From Albifimbria verrucaria (lineage: Eukaryota; Ascomycota; Sordariomycetes; Hypocreales; Stachybotryaceae): a stretch of DNA of 64,000 bases. Of this stretch, positions 26,324 through 37,782 are shown one piece after another. The DNA is taken from assembly GCA_020081605.1 (NCBI GenBank), contig JAHREC010000013.1, positions 1,674,001 to 1,738,000 of the forward strand. The letters are read 5' to 3'. The notes below the pieces were generated by a model, which searched no databases, was not told the DNA's origin, and saw only the letters and a program-made list of their open reading frames with translations. The position numbers were made by a program, and so were the translations under genes. Position 1 is the first letter of the stretch. Every line of letters begins with the position of its first letter.

Positions 26324-27548
26324 ATCTCTTCATGACTCGATACCATGGGCATCCCGGCAATATGGAACCGGAGATGCGATCATGCCCAGTTGTTCTAGCC
26401 CTTGTGGCTTGCAGACGACTGGGTTTTCATGCCTAAGGCCGGCTGGCTGGTGATATCGGCGCCTCGCGCAATGCGTTGCTTGTTGTGGCAAAGGGAACGG
26501 ATTGCACGGATTGGGCTCATTAAGGAAACTTGCGCGGCATGGATTTTTATCTTTCTTCTTTTTTCCTTCTCTTTACTCGTCCGTTCAGCTAGGAAGGGTC
26601 AGCCAATTCTGGACATGACCCTCGCCCGGCAGTGAAGAAAACAACAAAACCTCGCCCTCTATCCATTGCCTGCTATTTCTCCTATTTTAATGAGATCCAT
26701 CGTACACCTGTTTCCTGCTATCTTGCCCACTTGAATTTTCGCTTAGTTTTCTGTTCCTTGCCTTTATTGCACGTACACTTTTTACAACTAGCTCGTCCTG
26801 TTCTGTCTTTCTATGTCTCGAAAATAAGCATCGCGTCCCACCATGACCCGAAACCCCTCCATCCGCCGTTTTTTCCCCACGTTCCAACACTACAGTTACA
26901 AGGCCGGTCACGGAGGGAGGGCCTTGTGAGATAAGCGACAAGATTTGGCTTGGCGGCGTCTCCAACGCGAATCTCTCCCCGACTAGGGAAGACCCCACGG
27001 CGAAGACGATCAAAAGGCTGGTTTATGGAGGTCACATGGCTCATGCTGAAGCGGCCGGTTGGGTCAACATTGCATTCGTACCGCAGCTAGGGTTGTCATG
27101 TCTCGTGGTGAGCGGTTCTGTGCACTTCACTAAAGGGACATGATACTTGCTTGTGAATCGGGACAAGAGAAGGCCTTGATGTCTTTGGTGGAGGATGTGA
27201 GGGAAAGGGTTGGTGAGAGGATGGGTTTGTGGATGATTGACGAATTGCCTTAATGCTTCGATGACCTCAAAAAGACATGCAGTAATGAACGATGACTGAA
27301 TTTATTTTCCAAGAATTATAAGATTCGAGAGTTGCTATCATTAACCACACAACATGGAGTTCCCAAATAAAAGGTAGTGTCCCAATACGATGACTTGCTT
27401 CGACAAGTCATCACCGCGCGCTGAATACATGTTATTATGAAGAGGAGTAAGTCATGAGCGTTACATTTACAGCTGCCCCCGAGGTTATTTGCACCAACGC
27501 CTCCTCGAACTGAGCTGCTGACCGTTACAATAGGCACAATTCAAGTCC
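26324..27548. other. Convergent 3' flanks, no supported gene
   Basis: This 1.2 kb lies between the 14-3-3 and 27549-28181 gene ends. T-rich 3' UTR-like sequence follows the 14-3-3 stop. No gene is seen. Confidence 0.45.
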
Positions 27549-28181
27549 TCACTGAGACTGCTGGTGCCATCTCCTCCTTTTTGGACCATGCTGCAGTAGC
27601 CGGGCAGCCCTCTGTAGGCGTTCCTGACGCTCGCGCAACCCACGGCCACCACCATCACTGCTGCTTTCCTCGCCGAGGGGCTGTTGCTCCTCCTGCACCT
27701 CAGCGCCGTGGTTAGCGCTTGGTTGCGCCGGGGCTTCGCCCTCAGGACGGTCTGGCCCACTGTCTACTACGGTCAAGCCTTCGAGCGCAGCATCGGGAGG
27801 GTTGTCGCGATACATGGCGGTTCGAGGAGACTCCACGGGAACAGCTGGGCTCTCAGGTCCGTGGTGGATGGCGAGACGCCGGCTCAGGCGGTTCCACAAG
27901 GCGCGGCGACGGGAAGAGGCGGATGAGAAAGAACTGGTGGGGAGTCGGCATTGATGGCGACGGAAGCCGGGGGCAAGCCATTGGCACTCGTGGGCGCAGT
28001 GGTGCTGTTGGTGGTAACGGTAGAGGAGGAGCTGTTGGTGGATGCGCTGGAAGCAGCGTCGTCGAGGGCAGAGGCGACTTCGCGACGCCAGATGAGGATG
28101 CGGTTCTGCTTGGCGGTGGACATGGGTGGAGGAGGGGCATGTGAGGCTCCGAGGGATCAGGGATTCGACGGCGGCAGCCAT
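27549..28181 (-). CDS. Unrecognised conserved-looking protein
   Basis: The raw frame at 28181-27549 (MAAAVESLIPRSLT...) is interrupted twice by apparent one-base losses in coding C runs (28134-28137 and 27911-27913). Adding one C at each gives a single coherent protein of about 210 residues: an N-terminal MAAAVESLIPR segment, a poly-Pro stretch, then MSTAKQNRILIWRREVASALDD, a Ser/Thr-rich linker, a basic RRRALWNRLSRRLA helix with VPVESPRTAMYRDNPPDAALEGL, and an acidic Gln/Glu-rich tail ending in a basic KRRRWHQQ. That two repairs each join meaningful segments supports coding status. I do not recognise a family. Confidence 0.6.
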   Translation of the reverse strand: MAAAVESLIPRSLTCPSSTHVHRQAEPHPHLASRSRLCPRRRCFQRIHQQLLLYRYHQQHHCAHECQWLAPGFRRHQCRLPTSSFSSASSRRRALWNRLSRRLAIHHGPESPAVPVESPRTAMYRDNPPDAALEGLTVVDSGPDRPEGEAPAQPSANHGAEVQEEQQPLGEESSSDGGGRGLRERQERLQRAARLLQHGPKRRRWHQQSQ

Positions 28182-30347
28182 GCTGTTGGATAGAGCGGCG
28201 ACTTTGTTGAAGGAAAGGCGGGCTCGATTTCTTTTATTAGATAGGAGTGAGTGTGTGATTAGGCGTTGGCTGTAATTGAATGTTCAAATTGGTTGCGATG
28301 AGTCCAGAGAGTGAGCGTATGGTGTTTTCTCAGTCTCGTGGGGTGACCATGAAATGCTTCAGATGCGCGTATGGGCAGGAAAGAACAAGGCGCTCGCGTG
28401 ACCAGCTCAGACCCCTCCTTGTTCTCGCCTGATGTCGCAATTGCAACGGTAAAAATCGGCCACAACGTTGGTGTGCGGCGTCCAAGCAAGATGGAGATTT
28501 CGGTATTAGAGGCGTTCGCCAGTGAAGCGGTGTTGAGAACAAGAAGAGGGATGCCGGAGCGAGGGAGAGGTTCGCAACGGCGCGCAGCAACCAATGGACT
28601 GTGCGCACAGCCGGTTGGATGGCAGGACGGGAGCGCCAACGGAAGCGTGCGTTCAACGGGTCTCAATGGTCGTGGTTCCTCGGTGGAGGAGTTTGTTTTT
28701 TATTACAGAGAATAGTGGTAGGAGATACAATGGCAGGGAGAAGAGGAAAATGAGAGACAGAAAAGACGGGGTGCTGTACTATGTAGATAGTAGACGGCAC
28801 GACGCGGAGTGAGGGAGGGAGGGAGGAGAGAGTGTGTGTGAGAGAGAGGAACAGTCGAGACCAGACCAGCAAGGATGCGATGCCAAATGCGATGCATGCG
28901 CCAAGTCGGGCAAGGTGAAGGGACGCAGTTGCCTTATTGTAGAAAAGGGCAGGCAGGAGGAACCCAAGAGTGGCGAACGGCCTTTCCTCACTTGACTTGA
29001 CTTGACCTTATTTGATGGGCCAACGCGGACCGTCCGATTAGAAAGAGGCATGCACGCACGGCAGGCGCTGCGCTGTGCTGCTGAATTGCAAGCGAGTCGA
29101 AGCCAAACCAAAGGCTGAGATTTGAGCACAAGCATCTACGGTACTGCACAGTTCTGTACTGTACTGTAACTTAGGAGCAGTAAGGTAGGTATTGTACTCA
29201 GTTACAGTACAGGGCTGTACAGTACAATCCAGTACCGACCTGCCCACCCAGCACGTCCGGGGCGGGCGGGTACAGTCCGTGTAAATGCGATGGCACGCTG
29301 CTGGCCATTATTTTCCTTTGTACATGTCTCACCTCGCCTTTGCTTTGGTCTCCTTGCCTTGGCCTGCAGGGTGCACGCTGCAAGATACCGAACGGCACTG
29401 TCTTGTCTTGTCTTTTCTTTTCCTCCCTCCCCTCCTCCCCACACCAACGACGCTCCTCTCATTGCCCATCGTAGGTTGCTGGATTTGGATTTGGCTGTCT
29501 CGTGATTGACCTGGCCCTCTACTTTAGGCAGTACGACGAGCTTGTCTTTGCTATCTGAACCCCCACCCCTCCTCCTGCTGTCCCCTCCCTGTTCACAACT
29601 CACGACTCAAGTGTGCGTCCCGAAGCCTTTGTTATGTTTTTTTTTTTTTTTTGTAAATGTTTAAATATTCGGATTGGCTTCGGACTAGGCGTGGGGAGAC
29701 CCCATTACAAGTGAGGCCGCGGCTGCATTGTTCGGCGAGAACCCTCAGTCAGGAGACGTCCAGCACAACGCCCCAAAGACGCAGAAGTAATCACATCTAA
29801 GACAGTGGGGATCTTTGGAATGGCAACCCGTGAGAGGGGGCAGGGGATCGCCGAAGCCGGGGATGCTCGTTCGAGATCAGGGTCTCCTGGGCTCAACACC
29901 TGACCCCTCGAGCCGATGGCTTAGCCTTAGTGCCTTCTGAGGATTCCGCCTGTGTGTCTCCTGTAGTGTGCATCAGGTATATAGCAATCCGTGTAAACCA
30001 TCCATGGCCCTTTTCAGATGGCAACGGTCCTCACGCTGGCATGCATCTGGCTTCAACATGGCTATTCTCATTTCAACCCCAGTCATGGCGCTATCTGTCT
30101 CTTCCAACCTCCCATGAACCCGGCCCAAAACATGAACACCTCCCTGGAAACGTTTCCATGGTTCGCCTAGACCGCTTTTGTTTCTCATAGCCACACTGTT
30201 CTGCTCGCCTCAGTCATCTTCCACTTCCAGCACCTGTTGTGTACCTGATCTGTTATTGGCCATACCAAAGAGCGCCCATTCCGGACCATACATATCGTCT
30301 TCCGTGCTGGTGCGCCAAGATTCACACTCTCTAAATTTATTTGTAGA
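28182..30347. other. Low-complexity spacer
   Basis: No gene is supported. It holds a GA-rich stretch (28806-28858), TACTGTAC-type repeats (29140-29235), a T16 run near 29637-29652 and short TCTTG/CTTTT repeats near 29400-29430. Confidence 0.5.
29140..29235. repeat. TACTGTAC/TACAGTAC cluster
   Basis: Within 96 nt the palindrome-like words CTGTACTGTACTG, TTACAGTACAG and CTGTACAGTACA occur with GTAC centres. A similar cluster lies at 41340-41425. Confidence 0.75.
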
Positions 30348-33300
30348 TTAACTGGCGCTTGGTTTAAGAGTCTCCCACCCACCCATCTCATGTCCTCCTT
30401 CGTCCAACGAATCTAGTAAATCGACCGACCCTGGCTTCGGACGTGACGAGGTCGGTGGTGGTCCGCCTCTGCCGACCGGGCGTAAGTCCCCTGGCCCGGA
30501 TGCTCGCTGCGACATGCCAGGAAGCATCACGCCACCTGCCGCTGATGCTGGAGACCCCGATGAGGTTACTGCCTTCCTAAGTACCCCGGGGCCGTTTGGC
30601 CGAGCAGATCGTCCTACATCTGCCGTCATCGACCGAGGAGGCAATGCAGGTTGAAAGTGGTCACCGCCGCTCTTAAATCCATTACCCCGGCCAGGGCTGA
30701 TCGTCGGGGAGGTGCTGGTGAGGTGTGCCGGTTTCTTTGCTACTGGCGGAGCTGGCTTGCCGCTCTTCTGCTGCGACAGCTGCGACAGTTGTGAGGCGGC
30801 AGATGTCGGTCGCAAAGGGGAGGCAAGGCTTGTGTTGGCGTTGTACTCATCCCTCCTGTCGGCCGCCTTGGTGGAGGTGGAGGCGGCGGCGACGATGACA
30901 TCAAATCCACATTAGATCGCCCTGTTCTTTCATCCCCAGGGTCATTCTTCCAACCCTTGCCGGGAGATTAGATGGGTCGTACGGCGGCGGCAACTTTCTA
31001 GGAATGGTCCCCGTCGTAGAAGCGGAAAATGTTCTTGGCAGGTTAACGGATTCGTATGGAGAGCTTGATATGCTCGTCAAAGATGCCATTGAAGACGACC
31101 TGGGAACGGAGATCCAGTCTGGCTCATCTGTGTGGCCAAAAGGATTCGCCGGTCGATTGGGGTTGAGAGCCATGGGCTGCCCATCGGCTCCATAGGGTAT
31201 CGGTATTTGTGCCTGCGCTGGTTGCTTGTTATCCAGCCACCACTTCTGTCTATCAGAGCTCGCAGGTGGGAGCCCGGGCTCGATAGCATCGTAACCGATC
31301 AGATCTTCGTCCTCGGTTTCTTCGTCTTCGCCTACGTGGGCTACCGCGTCACCGATCTCCGCTTTGCGGCGTGCGTACAACTCCTGGCTGATCGCCTCTC
31401 GCCGTGCCTCATCCACAAGATTAACCTTGCACTCAAAGGCGGCGTATACAGGCCTGTGATCTGAGAATTTCAAGGGGCCGAATCATACAACACCTGCCGT
31501 AAGTTGGCGCCCTTTCGCAGAATTCTATCTGTCCAGGCCGGAATACGTGCCTTTTCACTACCACGCTGTTAGTAAACAATGAGAAAACGAATAAAGCACT
31601 GCAAGAAACGTACGAAGTATCGTATTCGTCGGTTCCCAGGTCGAACTTGTAGGTAGGCATGAACGTTATACGATGCTCAGAGTAGAAGGGGAATGCTAGC
31701 CCAGCAACCATCTGTAGATTCAGCTGGTCATTCTCATACAAGGTAGCTAGATCTCTCTTTTTATTAACGCTCGGGCAGTCTCGGAGCTCAGGCCTATGCG
31801 GTAGTTGAAGTCTCCAAGCCAGATGATGGCGTCTGAGTCGTTAGTTAGTAACAGCCATGCTGCGACAACGCCATATAGATATTGCGTCGATTTAGGAGAG
31901 CACCATACCATGATCTTCGATCCCGCGGTTCCGCTGAAACCGTAGTCCGTGGTGGATCGTCGCGTAATCTCTATTACGTTCATCGTAGTTGGCGAAGCCT
32001 GCTGCCAGATGCGCCGTCACAAAGCAAATATGCGTGTTTGCATAGTCGAATCGTATAGCAACAGCTCCCTTGTTTCCAGCCATACCTTGCATACCAGTCT
32101 TCTTTACTGCTCCCTCGACGTTCTTGATGTTTGATAGTGCACTTGTCTTGACGAAGATGCAAAGCGCAGCTCCAACCAGTTGTCCACTGCGGAGGAGAAC
32201 GTACTTTTCACCACCAATACTTGCCTGTCGCCGGTTAAGGTTGTTTTTGACAGCCTGCTCCCAGAGTTGCCTTCTGGTCGGATCGCTGTTCATAATTTGC
32301 TGGGGGCTCAGCTCGACAATCTCCTGGAAACCAACAACATACATATCCGGTGAGGCTTTACCCAGCGCAGGTGGGAATAACCAGGGCGACAAATCGTCGT
32401 CGATTCCTTCCGTTCGGCCGTTAAGATTAAAGGTACCGACCCAGAGGCTGATGCTTGAAAAGGAGGTAAACTCGTCGCTACGCTTTCCCAGCTCTACCGA
32501 CACGAAGTCGCTGATGGGATCAAACAGAAGAACAGGTGTTTGTCCAACCAGTCTCCCCAGTAACATATCGATGGTTATTTGTCTGGAAGGGTCGATAAAG
32601 TTGTTGTGGTAGATTCGCTGTACAGATTTACGCATATCGGCCACTGCTCCCGACAGTGACATTTTTCCATGTCGTGTAAAAGACGTCTTGAGTGCGCCAG
32701 TGCCCGCATAGATCTTGGATAGGGAATCACCGTTATCCGCCCATAGACTGGAGTGTCTCATCCAAAAATCTGAAGCAGCATATTCTCCGCGATGTCCGAG
32801 GAATGCCTCTACCGCCATCTGCGAGATCAGGGTTTGAATCAAATTGGTTCGATCCAAGCAATCTAAACAGTTTGTGCGGAAAACTCCTTCTTGCTGGAGA
32901 ACGACAACCATGCGTGACTGAGCGCCATTGTGCAGCTCTTCACCGGTGTCGTTGGTCTGCTCAGCTAGGTAATACGCAAAGCCATCGCTTGAGTCTTCGA
33001 TATACCTCCGAATTTCTCGAGCAGCTTCATACCCAGCAGGACCCTTGGTCTCAGCATGAAAATCATAGTGGGTCTCTCGTAGCAGAGCATGGTCGGCAGA
33101 ACCACCAATGCCGTGCCGACTTAACGGGCAATTTACAATGCCTTGGTGGTAGAGCGTACTCAGTTCCACTTCTCCCGGCTTGGTTTCGCTTAGCAAATTG
33201 ATCACATGAACTGCACCATAGGTTTCTTCAAGATCTTCAAAGTGCTTGTTAAATGCAGGTTGTGTGCCGTCTGGCGATCTGGTTACGGTGATTTTTTGTC

Positions 33301-34426
33301 GTCCTGGAATCAGATCGGCAGCTTGCTCCCAGAAAACGGGGACAGAGCCGCGCACTTGAGAATATGAGAAGAGGGTTCCAGCTGGACTCCAGAAAGTTGT
33401 CTCAGTTTCCACGAAATTAGCAACGTTGCCATCATCGTCAATACCTCGCGAGTTGAAGCGTGTACCGGCTCTTCGACATGATAGACGTGAGATTATAGTG
33501 AGGAAGGAAGGCATCCCACTTGTAGATACGCGTAGTGGCGAGGCACTCTGGGGATGGTCATTGTTTTGCAAAAGCCCCTGATAGCTGAGGTCAGGATGCG
33601 CGAAGAATCCAGCGCTTCACGCTCGTGAGGCCTCAGTCGAGAGCGAAATTCAACCAAAGGGCTAATCATAAAAGAGTTCCAAAGATAGTTATCATCAAAA
33701 TTATCGATATCAAAGGAGTTTGAATTGATAAGCCTATCGGGAGTTAGCATTGCGCCTCTGTACTACGGCATCTCGCGTACCTGTCCTGGACTCTGTTCGT
33801 AAGGTCGAACACAGTGCTGTAGTAGAATGATCCATTACTGAGGAGCTTCCGCAGGTCGTGGCAAGGATGCTCCACAGCCACCTCTCTTCTGCTGAGGCCT
33901 TGCGCATATGGCGAGGTCTGGCTATAGACTGAGACAGCGTCTGAAATATCGGACTCCACGCTTTCGAGAGGCACCACATCGTCATAGTCAGCACTGCTCA
34001 AGCAGTAGAAGGCTACGCTGGCAATCCTCTCCACCGTCTCACCAGGCCGCACCGTGGCAGCTCGGGCGGCGTGGGTGATGACGGAAAGAAAGACCTCGTT
34101 GTTCACGGCGATCAAGCCCAACGTGCCGTAGACCGGTCGCGAAGTGAGCGGGCGGTATTCCTTCAGCAGCTTCTCAGATATTGGCGAAAACTCAACCATG
34201 CATTTTGCAATGGGGAGTCGCCCGCATTGGCGCAGGGCCTGCCGGTCGTGGAGTTGTTGGTACCATTGTGGAACGATTCGTTCGCGGAGGCGCTATATCG
34301 TAGGATCAAGGCGTGGGACGAGGAGGCGATGGCGATGGATCGGTAAGGATAATCGCGAATATAGAGCTCGCAGGACTTTTCGGGAGCAACGGCTTGGGAG
34401 CTCAGGGGCCCAGAGGGATAGTCCAT
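30348..34426 (-). CDS. Synaptojanin-like inositol polyphosphate 5-phosphatase
   Basis: A two-phosphatase enzyme of phosphoinositide turnover at membranes and endocytic sites (yeast Inp52/Inp53 type). The start ATG at 34426 leads into a Sac domain: RDYPYRSIAIASSSHALILRY, then VYGTLGLIAVN, LRPHEREALDS and the catalytic NCLDCLDRTN (Cys-X5-Arg intact). The 5-phosphatase domain follows: WVGTFNLNGR, YVVGFQEIVELS, GMAGNKGAVAIRF, WLGDFNYRI, PAWTDRIL and KFSDHRPVYAAFE. The C-terminal 200 residues are Pro/Ser-rich with poly-Pro runs, likely SH3- or adaptor-binding. Introns lie near 33750, 31880 and 31600. Single-base breaks are at 34212-34215, 33550-33553 and 31758-31762, with another near 30850. Each is repaired by one base. 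Both catalytic centres look functional. Confidence 0.92.
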
Positions 34427-35561
34427 GTTCGCGGCTTGGGCAGAGATCCGTGGCCTGGGCGTTCAATAAGTGTGCGTCGTAATCACGAACCCAACCCACC
34501 CATGGCTCCTATTGCTGTCGTTCGTCGAATTGAGGTGTCGTCTAATGGGCCATGTCGTTGTGCCAGCGAACCTAGTGTGGCATTAACTAACCGATAGGAT
34601 ACGATATGTGAGTGAGAAGTGGCTGAGCCTCACAGGGTGCCCAGTCAAAATGACGTCGGATTGGCGGGCGGACTGGGCCCAAAAGTCTTCCGATATCCGT
34701 AGGGAGAGCAAAACAAGTGGGAAGTAAAAAACAGGGCCTGCAAAAGGACTTAATAAGAGAATATACCTCTGTACTATGGATTTAATTTAAATTTTTAATG
34801 TCATTTTGTCTTAGTAGCTAATCATCTTTTTGAGAGCAGTGTGCCTTTGCGGATCTTGGATTTGAATAGCTATGGCAGGTAAAGGCCTTTCAACCTCGAT
34901 ATTTTGTCACTTTGATGCTCTGTTGGTCACCACCCCTTCCAATAATGTTCTCGCCGAGCCCGACATGTATTCTTGGTGCTTGAGACTGTCCTTTCAAGTG
35001 CATTGTGGTCAATGAAATAAAAAACGAAGGACTATGGTATTCCTAATCTCTGCTAGTGGGATATCAACGATCTCCCATACGACGGCTGCTGCTCCTCCCA
35101 TGCTGCCATTACTGAAGGACTTCGGCTGGGAATGGAATTTCTGTAACATTGATATTTACACTCAGCAATTGAGGTCTATATTATGATCAACTTATTACTA
35201 TATTATTATGAATTTATCATATTTCCAGTCGTCTATTGCTAGATATTTTGTCAAGATACCTGCACTGGATATGCGGAATTTCTGCCCTCACACTGTAAAT
35301 TGGGAGAGGAATTCCGCATACCTGACACAGGTATCTCAACCGTCAATCAACAAAACATTAAGAATAAACGACTAAAAGTGTGACATGCTTATAATGATAA
35401 TGTAACAAGCTTAAGAGATCTTAAGTACTTTCCAAAGCTTCTCTTTATTAAAGCCTTGTGATCAGATAGAAATCGCAGGGTAGGTGGAACTTTTGTCCTC
35501 CCATGGCATGACAAAAGAAATCATCACTCAAGCAACTTACTTAAAAACACCGTTGCAATTT
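34427..35561. other. 5' flank passing into AT-rich island
   Basis: The first 300 nt are ordinary GC content. From about 34740 the sequence becomes strongly AT-rich (runs such as ATTTAATTTAAATTTTTAA) with no gene. An inverted-repeat element lies at 35251-35339. Confidence 0.6.
35251..35339. mobile_element. 81-bp hairpin flanked by TCAA, possible MITE remnant
   Basis: Two 26-nt arms (35255-35280 and 35310-35335) are inverted copies: both read GATACCTG...TATGCGGAATT outward to inward, with a 29-nt loop. Twenty of 26 positions match, and the six mismatches are all transitions. The direct 4-mer TCAA lies immediately outside each arm (35251-35254 and 35336-35339), as a target duplication would. 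No transposase is linked to it. Confidence 0.5.
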
Positions 35562-36077
35562 CTACAACACGATTATTGTTGCCCAAGTGCAGATTTCGAA
35601 GTTGCTGGTGAGAGAATAACATGTGCCATAGCATCGTCGACCACATGACACCAAGCCTATTTTTGTAATCTCAATTCTATCTTCGATCACCATCTTGACG
35701 AACTGAGGGAGGTTGCGTTGCTGGTCATAGTGTTTCCAACGGCGAAAGAAACCATCTGGAGAGTTCATACCAGAGCCAATATAAATCTTGGGCTGATTTT
35801 CATGCTTTTTAAGCACTAGAATGCAAATACCCCAAGCTCCTTCAATATTGATTGTGGAAGGAAGGTTGTGAAAATATTGGATACATGGTAAAGCCTTGGA
35901 CTTAAAATTTTGAAGAAGACTTGAAGCGAAAGTTAAACATTTATTCGCCATTAGATCTTCGAGGACTTCCTGGGACTCGATGTCCGGAATACCGATGCCA
36001 CGTCGAACAGGCGGCATATTGAGAAGGAATTTCCAGACAAGCCAGAGTATGAGACCCGGGATCTCGGAGTATTCCAT
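35562..36077 (-). CDS. GIY-YIG-like protein, possibly degenerate
   Basis: An ATG-type single-frame ORF of 171 residues inside the AT-rich island. Residues about 80-130 read GAWGICILVLKK, then PKIYIGSGMNSPDGFFRRWKHYD and LPQFVKMVIED. The IYIGSG step with downstream Arg-X-Trp/Tyr pattern resembles a GIY-YIG nuclease core, and fungal proteins of this type are often multi-copy with unknown roles (from memory). The C-terminus (CGRRCYGTC...) does not match the usual hydrophobic ending, so the frame may be shifted or truncated there. A GTAAGT donor lies just beyond the stop. The A/T-rich codon use differs from neighbouring genes. Catalytic function is not established. Confidence 0.45.
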   Translation of the reverse strand: MEYSEIPGLILWLVWKFLLNMPPVRRGIGIPDIESQEVLEDLMANKCLTFASSLLQNFKSKALPCIQYFHNLPSTINIEGAWGICILVLKKHENQPKIYIGSGMNSPDGFFRRWKHYDQQRNLPQFVKMVIEDRIEITKIGLVSCGRRCYGTCYSLTSNFEICTWATIIVL

Positions 36078-37782
36078 TGTTCAATAGTTGGTCGGCCTCG
36101 GCGTCTGTCTGCTTGCTCTGTTCGTGAGCACCACAGTGACGGTACTGACAGTAGATGCTGAATAATCATTAGAGGTCATGCTGCTTCAGCTCTACTGGTG
36201 ACACTTACAGCTGGGCTGATGATAAGGTAGGCTTCAGCTGGCGGTGTCAAGTTGGAAGTCATCTTGTATGCTAGGAGGCGGAGTCCTCAGCAGCCTGAGA
36301 GTGTGGTCCGGCGATCTAATTGGGAATGGGTGGTAGGCACAAAGAAGAACCAAAGTTGTTCTCTCTCCTGTCAGTGGTACAAGCACCAAGTAAGGCAGGC
36401 AACTGCTGCGGCGGTAGGAGCAGGCTATTTCTACGACCATCCTGTGCAAATGCACAAGGGGCAACTGGCAAGATTGTTGATGGTGATATGTGTATTAAGA
36501 CCTGAGCTGTTCTGCTTTGCTTGGTGAGAATAGACAGCGTCTTTGCCCATGAAAGGGAGGGAAATAAAAGATTGAACTCCATGTTCAAAAGCGAAGCAAG
36601 ATTTGGCTGAAAGATTGATTGCAATGGAAGGCATGAGTTGGTAGGAAGGTGCTGATGATTGGGAGGTACTCATACTTGCAGAAGGTGCCAATACTTGGTG
36701 GAATACATGGCCATATAGGATTCATTAAGCAGGCACCTTGTAGTAGGTAGTTACCAGTAATTACCACGATTGATTTTCAATAAAAAACTCGATTGTAGTT
36801 GTATTGCACACCATCCCATAGAAAAACAAGAAGGATAAAATCATTGTGACTTGTAGTCACTTGGTAATGTCGCCGAGTACCGGGAGAAGGTGAATATAGC
36901 GAAAGAAGCAACTATACTCGGTGCTCTACATGCTCTACTCCCTGCATGTGCGCAAATACCTACCTCATCTGTAGACTATACTCGGCCCATGACTACCGTG
37001 CTCTCGATTGTAGTAAGCTGCCTCCGTCTGACACAGGGCTTCTACTCAAATGCGCACATCACCGACCCTGGGCGATGTCCTACCCTTAAAATCCAGGACC
37101 AACTCGGTCAGCAGTCAAGGTCAGGGTAATCATCCCCAGGGCGCTGTCCTCCCACTTGGGTACGGTTCAAGGACAAGAATAGCAAAAGAATGTAACAACA
37201 GAACAAGAGAGAAGAGAAAATTGAAGAATTATTTGAGGCTCAGATTCGTAAGTGAGATCATGCTCTCTTGATCGGAGAGCGTTCATCCTCTTCCTATCAT
37301 ATGTTTATTATAAGAATTCATCATAGCCTATGGTAGAAATAGAATCAGAGATTTCACGAGAGCCTCAGCCAAAGATAAAGGCCACCGTGCAGCTTAGTCA
37401 GCCTTGGTGGAGTCTCCATCTGACGTGCAACCAAGAGCTTGCAGAGCTGCAGCCAGCGGAGGTACTTGTCCTGCAAGTAACCAACCTCCACCAAGCGTAC
37501 GCCCCACACCTTGAGCGAGCCGCCAGTTTGGTGGAGCTGGCAGGGCAACAGTACAGAAGCGGTACCTTCATCTCGAGTCTTCCAACCGCATCCCGCGCCA
37601 ACTTTGCGGGCCTGGAAACTTTACACTTGACCCATCCATTTCCCTCCTCCACCAACCTCCCGAACCCTCAACAACCTCGTTCGCGGTCCTCCCTTTGCGC
37701 GCGCGAATCTCGGGAAACTTCGAGTCTGATTTCCAGGCTCCATTCTTGTCGACCACAGAAACGCGTCCTGCACTCTGCAGCC
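36078..37782. other. Right side of AT-rich island and Prp39 5' flank
   Basis: This is mixed-composition sequence with no supported gene. GC rises towards 37400 and the last 300 nt form the pyrimidine-rich leader of the next gene. Confidence 0.5.

Noticed and set aside
29800..29900. Possible tRNA B-box (GTTCGAGATC)
   Set aside because: It lacks a proper NNC ending, and no matching A-box or acceptor stem was found.
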